A DNA stretch of 64,000 bases from positions 512,496 through 576,495 of the forward strand of contig NZ_JAEDAK010000002.1 in NCBI RefSeq assembly GCF_016093275.1. The letters are read 5' to 3'. Below the pieces are notes generated by a model. That model was given only the letters and a program-made list of their open reading frames with translations, did no database searches and had not been told where the DNA came from. Made by a program: the position numbers and the translations under genes. Shown piece after piece: positions 16,361 to 24,218 of this stretch (its first letter is position 1; every line of letters starts with the position of its first letter). Source of the stretch: Inhella proteolytica (GTDB lineage Bacteria > Pseudomonadota > Gammaproteobacteria > Burkholderiales > Burkholderiaceae_C).

Positions 16361-17292
16361 AACTCCTCATCCAGGCCACCGTGGCCCACGGCGCCGACGT
16401 GCGCGAACTGCGCCTGCGCCACCCCGACGGCCAGCCCCTGGCGGCCTGGCCCGCCGGCGCCCACCTCAAACTGCACCTGCCGCAGGCCGATGGCACCACG
16501 CTGGAGCGCCACTATTCGCTGGTCGGCAGCCCGGGCGCCACGCAGGAGTATCGCATCGCGGTGCTGAAGGACCCCCAATCGCGCGGCGGCTCGCGCCAGG
16601 TGCATGAGCAGCTGGCGGCCGGGCAGGTGCTGGAGGTCGAAGGCCCGTTCGACAGCTTCCCGCTGCGGGCCAATGCCGGCCGCACCGTGCTGGTGGCAGG
16701 CGGCATCGGCATCACACCCCTGCACGCCATGGCCCATGCCCTCAACGCCCAGGGGCGCGACTTCGAGTTGCACTACCTGGCCCGCAGCGAAGACCGCCTG
16801 GTGCTGCTGGACGAGCTGCGCGCCCTGCCGCATGCACAGATCCACCTGCACCTGGGCCGCACGCCGCCCGACCTGGCGGGGCTGTTGGGTTCGTTCCAGG
16901 CCGGCACCAGCCTGCACGCCTGCGGCCCGGTGCCGCTGCTCAACGCATTGCGCGAGCAGGCCGCCGCCCTGGGCTGGCCGGCCTCAGCCGTGCACTTCGA
17001 AAGCTTTGGCGCCCGCGTGGACGCGCAGGACCGCCCGATCCGCCTGCACCTGGCGCAGTCCGGCCTCAGCCTGGACGTGCCGGTGGGGGTGAGCCTGTTG
17101 GACGCCCTGATCCAGGCCGACCAGTTCGTCGCCTTCGACTGCAAGCGCGGCGAATGCGGCCAGTGCTGGACCCCGGTGCTCGACGGCGAGCCCGTGCACC
17201 GCGACGTCTGCCTGACCCCCGCCCAGCGCGCCGGTGGCCTGTGCACCTGCGTGGGCTGGGCCCGCAGTGCCGAACTGACCCTGGATCTTTGA
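16357..17292 (+). CDS. PDR/VanB-type ferredoxin reductase (FMN/NAD(P)H, C-terminal [2Fe-2S])
   Basis: A 311-residue electron-transfer protein. An N-terminal flavin domain (AGAHLKLHLP, RHYSLVGSP), a nucleotide-binding domain (VLVAGGIGITPLHAMA, LHACGPVPLL) and a plant-type ferredoxin domain at the C-terminus with Cys262, Cys267, Cys270 and Cys298 (DCKRGECGQCW ... CTCVG). The family moves electrons from NAD(P)H to an oxygenase or oxidase partner. ATG 16357 overlaps the stop of the PNPOx-like gene, so the two products are probably made in step and work together. The stop codon lies inside the left arm of the inverted-repeat element at 17289. Confidence 0.9.
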   Translation: MKLLIQATVAHGADVRELRLRHPDGQPLAAWPAGAHLKLHLPQADGTTLERHYSLVGSPGATQEYRIAVLKDPQSRGGSRQVHEQLAAGQVLEVEGPFDSFPLRANAGRTVLVAGGIGITPLHAMAHALNAQGRDFELHYLARSEDRLVLLDELRALPHAQIHLHLGRTPPDLAGLLGSFQAGTSLHACGPVPLLNALREQAAALGWPASAVHFESFGARVDAQDRPIRLHLAQSGLSLDVPVGVSLLDALIQADQFVAFDCKRGECGQCWTPVLDGEPVHRDVCLTPAQRAGGLCTCVGWARSAELTLDL

Positions 17293-17532
17293 ACCTGGAA
17301 ACGGCAGTTGGACGCGGTCGAGTGCGCCGTGATGCGGTGCGCTGGCAAGGCGCGACAACGCAGCGGGCTCGTGCCCGCAAGGCGGAGCAACGCGGCCAGC
17401 GTGCCGCAGCGCGGTGCAATCGGCCGTGTAGCGCTCTCACCCAGTAGGTGAACTTGTACGTGGGCACTTTTCGCTTCTCCATCAGGACCTTGCTTGCGGC
17501 GGCAAGCGGTCAACTGCCGTTTTCAGGTTGAA
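17289..17532. mobile_element. MITE-like element with 22-bp terminal inverted repeats
   Basis: A 244-base non-coding segment bounded by inverted 22-mers at 17289-17310 and 17511-17532 that match at 20 of 22 positions (shared core AAACGGCAGTTG). The left arm includes the reductase stop codon; the right arm ends 3 bases before the LysR start codon. Inside are a short hairpin (CGGGC TCGT GCCCG) and no open frame of note. Size, termini and absence of coding fit a non-autonomous transposon remnant or a repetitive palindromic element. I saw no second copy in this window and no clear target-site duplication. Confidence 0.5.
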
Positions 17533-17535
17533 AGC

Positions 17536-18456
17536 ATGACCCGTGCCCTGAGCGTCGACCGCCTGCACCTGATGACGGTCTACGTGGCGGTGGTGGACGC
17601 CAACGGCCTGGCCGGCGCCGCCCGCAAGCTCAACATCTCGCCGCCGGCCGTCACCCGCGCCATTGCCGAGCTGGAACGACAGCTCGGCGTGCGCCTGCTC
17701 ACCCGCACCACCCGCGTGGTGCGGGTGACCGACGCGGGCGCGCGCTACGTGGAGGACTGCCGGCGCATCCTGGCCTCGCTGAGCGAGGCCGACGCCGCCG
17801 TCAACGGCCTGCACCGGGAGCCGCAAGGGCGGCTCACGCTCACCGCCCCCGTACTGCTGGGGGCGCAATTCATCACCGGCATCGTCAACGAGTACCTGCA
17901 GCGCTACCCGCAGGTCAGCGCCACCTGCCTGTTTCTGGACCGTGTGGTCAACCTGATGGACGAGGGCGTGGACGTGGCGGTGCGCATTGGCGAGCTGCCC
18001 GATTCCACGCTGCAGGCCGTGCGCGTGGGCCAGGTGCGGCGGGTGATCTGCGCCTCGCCCGAGTACCTGGCCCGCCACGGCACACCGCAAGGGCCCGAGG
18101 ACTTGCCCCAGCACTGCGTGGTGGCGGCCGCGGGCAGCCAGGCGAGCGTGGAGTGGAAGCTCTTCAAGGACGGCCAGGCGCACAGCGTGCGCCTGAGCCC
18201 CCGCCTGCTGACCACCACCAACGAAACCGCCCTGTCCACCGCGCTCAGCGGCCTGGGCCTGACCCGGCTGCTGAGCTACCAGGTGCGCGAGCACCTGCAA
18301 AGCGGCCGCCTGGTAGAGGTGCTGGCCGACCACGCCCCGCCCCCCCTGCCGCTGCACCTGGTGCACCGCGAGGGCCGCTACGCCTCCAGCAAGGCGCGCG
18401 CGTTTCTGGATCTGGCGATCGAGCGGCTGCGGGCGGAGCCGGCGCTGGCGGCGTGA
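17536..18456 (+). CDS. LysR-family transcriptional regulator (copy A)
   Basis: A 306-residue regulator. The N-terminal winged helix (ANGLAGAARKLNISPPAVTRAIAELERQLGVRLLTRTTR) is followed by a periplasmic-binding-like effector domain. The start at 17536 is a choice: an in-frame ATG lies at 17572 and an upstream extension would run into the inverted-repeat element. It is very similar to the LysR at 35502 throughout (both have VVDANGxAGAARKLN, FLDRxVNxMDEGVDVAVRIGELPDS, LTRLLSYQV, VHREGRYAS), so they are paralogues. It is co-directional with the DsrE/PNPOx/reductase operon, its most likely target, although the element sits between them. The Gabija-like island begins downstream. Confidence 0.9.
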   Translation: MTRALSVDRLHLMTVYVAVVDANGLAGAARKLNISPPAVTRAIAELERQLGVRLLTRTTRVVRVTDAGARYVEDCRRILASLSEADAAVNGLHREPQGRLTLTAPVLLGAQFITGIVNEYLQRYPQVSATCLFLDRVVNLMDEGVDVAVRIGELPDSTLQAVRVGQVRRVICASPEYLARHGTPQGPEDLPQHCVVAAAGSQASVEWKLFKDGQAHSVRLSPRLLTTTNETALSTALSGLGLTRLLSYQVREHLQSGRLVEVLADHAPPPLPLHLVHREGRYASSKARAFLDLAIERLRAEPALAA

Positions 18457-18484
18457 GGGCAGCAGCAGCAGACGCTGCAGCCGG

Positions 18485-18706
18485 TCAGTGCCGGCCAGGA
18501 TGGGATAGCGCGCCCCGTTCGTGCTGTTCGAGCAAGGGCAGCGGCAGGTTGGGCGGAACCCGCGCAAACCGCAGAACAGCCAACGGCGCCTGCAGGTAGA
18601 GCCAGGCGCTGAACCCCTGCACGTGGGCTTCGACTTCTCGGAACAGGGCTTCGTCAGCAGGCGAGCCGATGGGCGAGATCCAGTCGTTGACCATCGGGGT
18701 CTCCAT
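18485..18706 (-). pseudogene. Possible gene remnant, unrecognised
   Basis: A 73-residue minus-strand frame (METPMVNDWISPIGSPADEALF...). The frame stays open upstream for about 40 more codons without an ATG (…FEAYFLVKGRLIV before METPM), so it may be the 3' piece of a truncated gene. No domain recognised. The codon content is plausible, but length and lack of a start site keep confidence low; it could also be chance. Confidence 0.28.
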
Positions 18707-18862
18707 GACGATCAGGCGGCCCTTGACCAGAAAGTACGCCTCGAAATCATCGGTGAGCGGGGTTTTCAGTTGTAAGTGGTCAGGTCCATCGGCAACACGC
18801 TCAAGCCCGGTGCGATGACAGGTTCAGGCTGGTAGCCGACTTTCACAGGGCTGGGCCAAGTG

Positions 18863-18880
18863 ACCGCTCCGTGGAGCGGT
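18863..18880. terminator. Short perfect hairpin
   Basis: ACCGCTCC / GGAGCGGT with a GT loop. It has an 8-bp stem but no T-run, and lies between the LysR gene and the island. It may be a weak terminator for the minus-strand membrane-protein gene or a leftover repeat. Confidence 0.3.
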
Positions 18881-19001
18881 GAAGCCGGTGGTAGCTCTCT
18901 GGGTCGTGCTCTGCGTGCGATCCAGAAGGGACCACTGCACTTTCACTCAGTCCAGCCAGCGTTGGAACTCAATTCGTGTTCCGACTTGAGCCGTGTAACG
19001 G

Positions 19002-19961
19002 TCAGGAGGCTGTGCGTCCCTCTCTGGCTCTCTGCTCCGCTAGACGCCGGTTGCTCTTTGCCATTCTTCTGTCGGCGACGAGCGTGCCGATGCGACCGAC
19101 CACCTTGTACATGAGATAGCTGACGTACTCCGCCTCGATGTGTTCCTCCTCGGGCATCTCGCCTCTCTGGCGTTCTCGCCAGGAGTCGAAATCGATGACT
19201 TCGAAGGATGTGCAGACTAGGGCGCCCTGATCGACTTGTCCCTGAAGGAACTCGCGCAGGGCTTCGGCTGTCTGCAAGCACTCCTCCGTCAATCTGAAGT
19301 TTTTGAACCGTCTGACCTGGAAGTCTCGTCGCAGGAGCTGAATCAACTCTGACTCGCCATTCTTAAAGAGCAACTTCACGACGTAGGCGATGTTTCCGCC
19401 CACATCTTGACCGTCATGCTTAACGCGCCTTGGGAGCACCACTGCTGTCATGTGATTGCGGAAGAAGAGTTCGATCGGGCTCCAGACCTTCGGGGCCTTT
19501 CTGATGACGTACTTGCCCTCGGTAGTGGACAACACCAGCGTTCGCTTCGCGCGCTGGTCTGCGAGTACGGAGTTCATCGCTATCCGCTTGCTGCTTACGG
19601 TGTAGTGATCGATTGGCCCGTACTCTTTGTGCCACGTCTCGAAGGGTCGCAATATGAGCGGCGGCCCACCTTGAAAGTCTTCGATTCGGATGAAGTAGCT
19701 GTGTCCAACCTTGAGGTAGACGGCGTAGATGGAGACGGCACGGTCCTTGAGGTTCTCAATCACCACCGACGAGACGTACCTGTCGGCGCACTCCGAGCTT
19801 TCAGCCACGAGCGCATAGCCCCGTAAGTGCAGTGAGCTTTTCCGCCGGTAGTTCCGCCATGCAATCAACGCCGCTGTTACCGACACGAGCAGTGCGGCTG
19901 ACGCAATGACCACGGGCGCGGTGACGTGCGCACCTATCGCTGTCCAGATCCGGTTGAACAT
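19002..19961 (-). CDS. One-TM protein of unknown function, divergent from the Gabija-like pair
   Basis: A 319-residue protein I do not recognise. The start is taken at ATG 19961 (MFNRIW), with GGGGGA about 8 bases upstream; ATG 19967 is also possible. One hydrophobic helix near the N-terminus (APVVIASAALLVSVTAALIAW) is followed by basic residues (RNYRRK), giving an N-out/C-in or signal-anchor form with most of the protein in the cytoplasm. The region after it (SSVVIENLKDRAVSIYAVYLKVG, PPLILRPFETWHKEYG) looks beta-rich. The C-terminal ~50 residues are highly charged (ERQRGEMPEEEH, RRMAKSNRRLAEQRAREG). Base composition is well below the chromosomal level, like the two genes next door. Its position, head to head with the helicase/nuclease pair, suggests an accessory or separate defence role; this is inference. 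Confidence 0.75.
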   Translation of the reverse strand: MFNRIWTAIGAHVTAPVVIASAALLVSVTAALIAWRNYRRKSSLHLRGYALVAESSECADRYVSSVVIENLKDRAVSIYAVYLKVGHSYFIRIEDFQGGPPLILRPFETWHKEYGPIDHYTVSSKRIAMNSVLADQRAKRTLVLSTTEGKYVIRKAPKVWSPIELFFRNHMTAVVLPRRVKHDGQDVGGNIAYVVKLLFKNGESELIQLLRRDFQVRRFKNFRLTEECLQTAEALREFLQGQVDQGALVCTSFEVIDFDSWRERQRGEMPEEEHIEAEYVSYLMYKVVGRIGTLVADRRMAKSNRRLAEQRAREGRTAS

Positions 19962-20181
19962 GATCATTCCCCCCAAGTGCTTCTATGCGTTGAACTCCGT
20001 GGCTGGATTCTCCGCACGCTGATCCCGCGACCGCATTGCCGAGGTCTGGGTTCACCGGACACCACCATGCAGTACCCGGCGACACCCCCCGGGGCCAACG
20101 GTGTAGCGACCGTCACCGCTCGCGCCGCGATTGCTATCCTGAAAACCAGTCGCTCGGAGCAAAGCGACGCAGGGAGACTGC
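19962..20181. promoter_or_regulatory. Divergent promoter region of the island
   Basis: A 220-base gap between the divergent membrane-protein gene and the OLD-family gene; it must carry both promoters. CAGGGAGA seven bases before ATG 20182 is the ribosome site of the nuclease gene. No clear operator was found. Confidence 0.4.
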
Positions 20182-22110
20182 ATGTATTTGAAGCAAATTC
20201 GCGCAAGCAACTTTCGCGCGTTCGGAGACGGCATCGCCTCGCCAGTTCTGGATTGGGAACTGTCTCCCGGCCTGAACATCCTGGTCGGGGAGAACGACGC
20301 CGGTAAGACAGCGGTCGTCGACGCCATCCGGCACGTGCTATGGACCACCAGCTATGAGTTCGTCCGGCTGTTTGAGACCGACTTCCACATCGACGGCGCG
20401 AAACGCGCGACCTCGCTGTTCATTGAGGCGACGCTTGCCGACCTCAGCCCCGACCAAGAGGCCGCCGTTCTGGAGTGGCTCACCCACGAGGCAGACGGGA
20501 CCAGAAGCCTCATCCTTCATCTGCAAGCGCGATGGATTCCGCCCCAGGACAGCAAGCGTGGGCGCGTTGACGCGGTGACTCGCGCAGGCCGTGGCGGCGT
20601 CGGGCTGGAGATTGGTTCGGCCGTGCGGGAGCTGGTTCGGGCGACATACCTGCGACCGCTGCGAGATGCCGAGGCAGAGCTTCAGCCAGGTCGTCAATCC
20701 CGGCTGTCCCAGATTCTCGGCGCGCACAAGAGCATCGGCGGCCAGGAGAAGAACGACTTCGTCGTAGCGACGCCCAAGGAAGTCCCGAAGAACCTGGTTG
20801 GTCTGATGGCCTTCGCCCAACACCACCTCGGCGAGCACGAGGTCATCAAGGGCGTCGAGAAGGACATCAACGACAACTACCTGAACAAGTTCGCCTTCGC
20901 CGGGGACGCGTTGTCTTCGCGGATTCAGATTGCCTCCGAACTGGCCCTGCAGCCCATCCTCGAGAAGTTCGAACTCAGCTTGCTGCCATCGACTGGCATT
21001 CATCCCGATGAGCGCTGCGCTCGCGGCCTCGGCTACAACAACGCCCTCTTTATGGCCACGGAGTTGGTGCTCCTGAGGGATGGAGAGGAACTGGCACTTC
21101 TCTTGGTTGAAGAGCCGGAAGCCCACTTGCACCCGCAACTGCAGGAGCGCGTCCAACGCCTGCTGGAGCAGAGCGCTACAACGCCGGAGGAGGGCAAGCG
21201 AAGGGTTCAGGTCGTCATGACAACCCATAGTCCGTCTCTGGCTGCAAGTGCCGACATAGCCAGCATGACGCTGGTGCACCGGGCCCAGCTTTACAGCCTG
21301 GCTCACGACAAGACCAAGCTTAAGAAGAGCGACTACGAGTTTCTGCGGCGCTTCATCGACGCGACCAAGGCAAACATGTTCTTCGCCCGAGGCGTGGCAA
21401 TAGTCGAAGGTCCGGCCGAGGCGCTGCTGCTCCCAGCGCTGGCAGAAGCGTGCGACCGGTCGTTCTCGCGACATGGCGTATCGGTGGTGAACGTCAGCAA
21501 CGTAGGCCTGTACCACTACGCACGAATCCTCCAGCGCGCCGATGAGGCGGTGAAGGTGCCGATACCCGTGGCCTGTCTCACGGACCGCGACGTTGTGCCG
21601 GACGTTGCCAACGACTTCGTGGTCAAGAGCGGCGAGAAGAAGCGGTTCGAGTCCGATTACAGCGAGGCGGAAGTCAAGGCACTGGTCAAGGCCAAGGAGG
21701 ACCGCGCGCAGGGCGGCAACACTGTCGTCTGCGTCTCGGACTGCTGGACCTTCGAGTACGACCTGGCGCTCTTTGGATGCGCCGAGCTGATGTTCAAGGC
21801 GATTCACCTTGCCAAGCTGGCCGAGTCCAAGGGTGAGCGCCTGGATGAAGAGGACGAAGTGAAGGCCATGGCCGTAGCTCACGACGAGTGGGAAGCGCTG
21901 AAGGCTGCCGGGCACAGCGATGAGAAGCTGGCGTCGGTCGTCTACCAGCCGCTTCAGGAGAAGGATGCGTCCAAGGCAGTGGCAGCCCAATACGCCGCTC
22001 ATCTCGTTGCGACCGGCCAGTATGGGAAGGGTGAAGACCTCTTCAAGCGACTGCCTCCCTACGTTCAGCGCGCTCTGGCTCACCTCACGGGTAAAGGTGC
22101 CGCAGCATGA
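20182..22110 (+). CDS. gajA: OLD-family ATPase-TOPRIM nuclease, GajA-like
   Basis: A 642-residue protein. The N-terminal ABC-type ATPase has Walker A GENDAGKT (36-43) and, after a coiled insertion, Walker B with LLLVEEPEAHLHPQL (~307) and the H-loop region VVMTTHSPSLA. From ~400 comes an OLD-type TOPRIM domain: FARGVAIVEGPAEALLLPAL with the catalytic Glu, then CLTDRDVVPD with the acidic pair. OLD proteins of class 2 sit beside a UvrD-like helicase; that pair is the Gabija anti-phage system, in which GajA is a sequence-specific nickase and GajB a helicase/NTPase. Here the helicase gene overlaps the stop by 4 bases. At 642 residues it is somewhat longer than the best-known GajA (~580). G+C in a sampled line is ~53%, against ~78% just outside the island. 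Confidence 0.83.
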   Translation: MYLKQIRASNFRAFGDGIASPVLDWELSPGLNILVGENDAGKTAVVDAIRHVLWTTSYEFVRLFETDFHIDGAKRATSLFIEATLADLSPDQEAAVLEWLTHEADGTRSLILHLQARWIPPQDSKRGRVDAVTRAGRGGVGLEIGSAVRELVRATYLRPLRDAEAELQPGRQSRLSQILGAHKSIGGQEKNDFVVATPKEVPKNLVGLMAFAQHHLGEHEVIKGVEKDINDNYLNKFAFAGDALSSRIQIASELALQPILEKFELSLLPSTGIHPDERCARGLGYNNALFMATELVLLRDGEELALLLVEEPEAHLHPQLQERVQRLLEQSATTPEEGKRRVQVVMTTHSPSLAASADIASMTLVHRAQLYSLAHDKTKLKKSDYEFLRRFIDATKANMFFARGVAIVEGPAEALLLPALAEACDRSFSRHGVSVVNVSNVGLYHYARILQRADEAVKVPIPVACLTDRDVVPDVANDFVVKSGEKKRFESDYSEAEVKALVKAKEDRAQGGNTVVCVSDCWTFEYDLALFGCAELMFKAIHLAKLAESKGERLDEEDEVKAMAVAHDEWEALKAAGHSDEKLASVVYQPLQEKDASKAVAAQYAAHLVATGQYGKGEDLFKRLPPYVQRALAHLTGKGAAA

Positions 22111-24023
22111 CGCTGCCAGTCCTGTCCGATGAAGACATAGACGCTCTTGCCGCTCTGACTGCGGACCTCGACTTCACCGATGCTGAGCGCCGGGCGGTGC
22201 TACTTGAAGGCGGGACGCGCGACGTCAACGCGGCTCCTGGCAGCGGCAAGACCACGGTGTTGGCGGCCAAGCTCTTGCTCCTGGCGCGCAAGTGGCCTGA
22301 CGACCGCCGCGGCATCTGCGTGCTCAGCCACACGAATGTCGCTCGTGAGGAAATCCAGAAACGGCTGGCTGGGACGCCCGACGGCAGTCGACTCCTGGCG
22401 TATCCGCACTTCATCGGGACCATCCACGCGTTTGTGAACCAGTTCCTGGCGTTGCCGTTCCTCCGAAGCGAAGGGCTGGAGGTCGATGTCATCGATGATG
22501 AGGTGTTTGCCAACCGAGCCATCGGCATGGCAATGAGGAAGGCGCCGCTGCGCGGATGGGCTGCGAACAACGATGGCGTGAAGCCGATGGTTGGCGGCTT
22601 GGTCTTCAGGGGCAGCGGGCTGGAGCTTGTCAGCGAGGGAGGGAAGCTGCCCAAGCCGGACTCCAAGTCCTATCCCCTACTGCATGACATCAAGCTGGAA
22701 CTGACCGCGAAGGGCGTCTTTCGGTACGCCGACATGTTCGCCTTCGCGGAGGCGCTGTTGAAGAAGTCACCCGCCTTGAGGGGCCGGCTGTCCAAACGCT
22801 TCCCCCTGGTTTTTATCGACGAGATGCAGGACACGTCATGGGCGCAGGAGGACCTCCTGAACCGTCTCTTCGACGACACGGTAACGGTGCAGCGGCTTGG
22901 AGACCTCAATCAGCGAATCCTGGGCAGCGATGAAGGGGCTGCGAACCTGACCTTTCCGAGGGCTCCTGCACTAACCATCAGCACGAGCAAGCGCTTCGGC
23001 CCGTTGATTGCAGCTGCGGTTTCCGGCGTTCGAGTCGGCGGGGCCGCCGTCGTAGGCACATCCGCGGACGTTCACCCGCCGATGCTGCTGACCTACGCAA
23101 CCGCTCGCGTCGGCGAAGTCCTCAACCTGTTTGGACAGAAGGTCCTAGAGCGGTTCAGCGACGAGCAACTCGGCAGCGGCTCCGTTAGGGCGCTCTGCGC
23201 GAGAAAGCAAGGTGATGCCAAGGAGGAGCCAGGCAGATCGCTCATCGACTACTGGCCCGGCTACGGCGGGGACGTGAAGAGCTCAGGTTCGAGGTCCGAA
23301 CGGTTCTGGGCCCTGCTTGCTAGTCCAAGATTGACGGCGAGTGCTGCGTCAACGCTGGTCGATCGGGCGGTTGACGCCAAGCGCGCGGTCCTACTGGTGC
23401 TGCGTGCAGCGGGCTCGGAACATGTCTCCACTGTTCGCGATGGGCCCCAACTACTGCGAAGGCTGCAGGAGGCTGGCCAGGACACGGCGCACGTGCGTCT
23501 GCTCTGCCGCACGCTTGCCCTACAGGGCACTCTTGGTGCCTCGAAGGCGAGTCGTCTCGAGGTCCCGGGACTGTTCTACCAGGCGCTCAAGGGGTTGCTT
23601 CCCTCTGCGCTGTCCTTCGCTGACTTTGCCAAGCTGTCGGTCTTCGAGGAGCCAGAAGACGCGCCAGAGGTCGAACTGGAGCAGCGGCATTGCCGAGTTG
23701 AGCACGGCGGCCGTCAGGTCCAAGTGGAAATTGGTTCGATTGCATCCATGAAGGGCGAGACGCACTTAGCAACGCTGGTCCTGGAATCGTTTGGTTGGCG
23801 GCCTCGGCGGTTCGACTTAGAACTGGCATTGCCGGTGCTCGCTGGGGTCGAGGCACGCGACGCCAGGATGACCGACCATCAGTTGGCTTTGTTCCGAAAT
23901 CTTTATGTCGGCATGTCTCGGCCAACAAGTTTCCTGTGCATCTCGGCGAATGAGAGTCGCGTGAGGGAGGACGTCAAGAGGGGCCTTGCCGCTCAGGGTT
24001 GGGTGGTCGAGCGCCTTGGGTAG
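22107..24023 (+). CDS. gajB: UvrD-like superfamily 1 helicase, GajB-like
   Basis: A 638-residue SF1 helicase. Motif I is NAAPGSGKTTV (Lys48), motif II LVFIDEMQDTS (~234), a motif III/IV region follows (QRLGDLNQRILGS), and motif VI is LYVGMSRPTSFLCI (~601). Near 540, SIASMKGETHLATLVLE fits motif V, where the helicase couples to DNA. The start overlaps the nuclease stop (ATGA), which ties the two proteins in one operon. In known Gabija systems GajB is ~490 residues and senses DNA ends produced by GajA; the extra length here lies mainly in the middle (~300-500). A general repair helicase is the alternative, but the fixed partnership with an OLD nuclease argues for defence. Confidence 0.83.
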   Translation: MTLPVLSDEDIDALAALTADLDFTDAERRAVLLEGGTRDVNAAPGSGKTTVLAAKLLLLARKWPDDRRGICVLSHTNVAREEIQKRLAGTPDGSRLLAYPHFIGTIHAFVNQFLALPFLRSEGLEVDVIDDEVFANRAIGMAMRKAPLRGWAANNDGVKPMVGGLVFRGSGLELVSEGGKLPKPDSKSYPLLHDIKLELTAKGVFRYADMFAFAEALLKKSPALRGRLSKRFPLVFIDEMQDTSWAQEDLLNRLFDDTVTVQRLGDLNQRILGSDEGAANLTFPRAPALTISTSKRFGPLIAAAVSGVRVGGAAVVGTSADVHPPMLLTYATARVGEVLNLFGQKVLERFSDEQLGSGSVRALCARKQGDAKEEPGRSLIDYWPGYGGDVKSSGSRSERFWALLASPRLTASAASTLVDRAVDAKRAVLLVLRAAGSEHVSTVRDGPQLLRRLQEAGQDTAHVRLLCRTLALQGTLGASKASRLEVPGLFYQALKGLLPSALSFADFAKLSVFEEPEDAPEVELEQRHCRVEHGGRQVQVEIGSIASMKGETHLATLVLESFGWRPRRFDLELALPVLAGVEARDARMTDHQLALFRNLYVGMSRPTSFLCISANESRVREDVKRGLAAQGWVVERLG

Positions 24024-24218
24024 CCGGCTCGCCGATAGCAAGGCGAAAAAAGGCAGCCGCGTCATCTCAGCACTCGGGGACCGACCCGCATTTCGGTGGT
24101 GGCCATAGGACTTCTAGCTGCCGTTCAAGAGAAGGGAGCGAATGGCGGCTGCCGCTGCTGAGCAGTTCTTCATGCTGCTCACCACGTTGCCGAACTCGGT
24201 GCGCCGGGTGGCGCCGCG
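24024..24218. other. Right edge of the island, no gene seen
   Basis: The 195 bases between the helicase stop and the stop of the convergent fusion oxidoreductase. Composition rises back to the chromosomal level near 24170. No terminator hairpin with a T-run, tRNA fragment or clear repeat was seen. Confidence 0.35.

Larger units (their letters stand above)
18457..19001. other. Intergenic stretch at the left edge of the island
   Basis: These 545 bases contain no gene I can support with confidence. They hold a weak minus-strand frame (18485-18706) and, further right on the minus strand, a second short frame ending YQPEPVIAPGL..., both looking like gene remnants. A short hairpin lies at 18863-18880. 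Composition falls from the chromosomal level towards the lower GC of the island. This is where a left junction of transferred DNA would be sought. Confidence 0.4.

Noticed and set aside
18521..18775. An 84-codon plus-strand frame after the LysR gene
   Set aside because: No ribosome site, no recognisable domain; the opposite frame is slightly more gene-like.
20182..24023. PARIS or a plain OLD toxin instead of Gabija
   Set aside because: The second gene is a UvrD-like helicase, not the PARIS partner, and the nuclease carries ATPase and TOPRIM parts as in class 2 OLD proteins paired with helicases.
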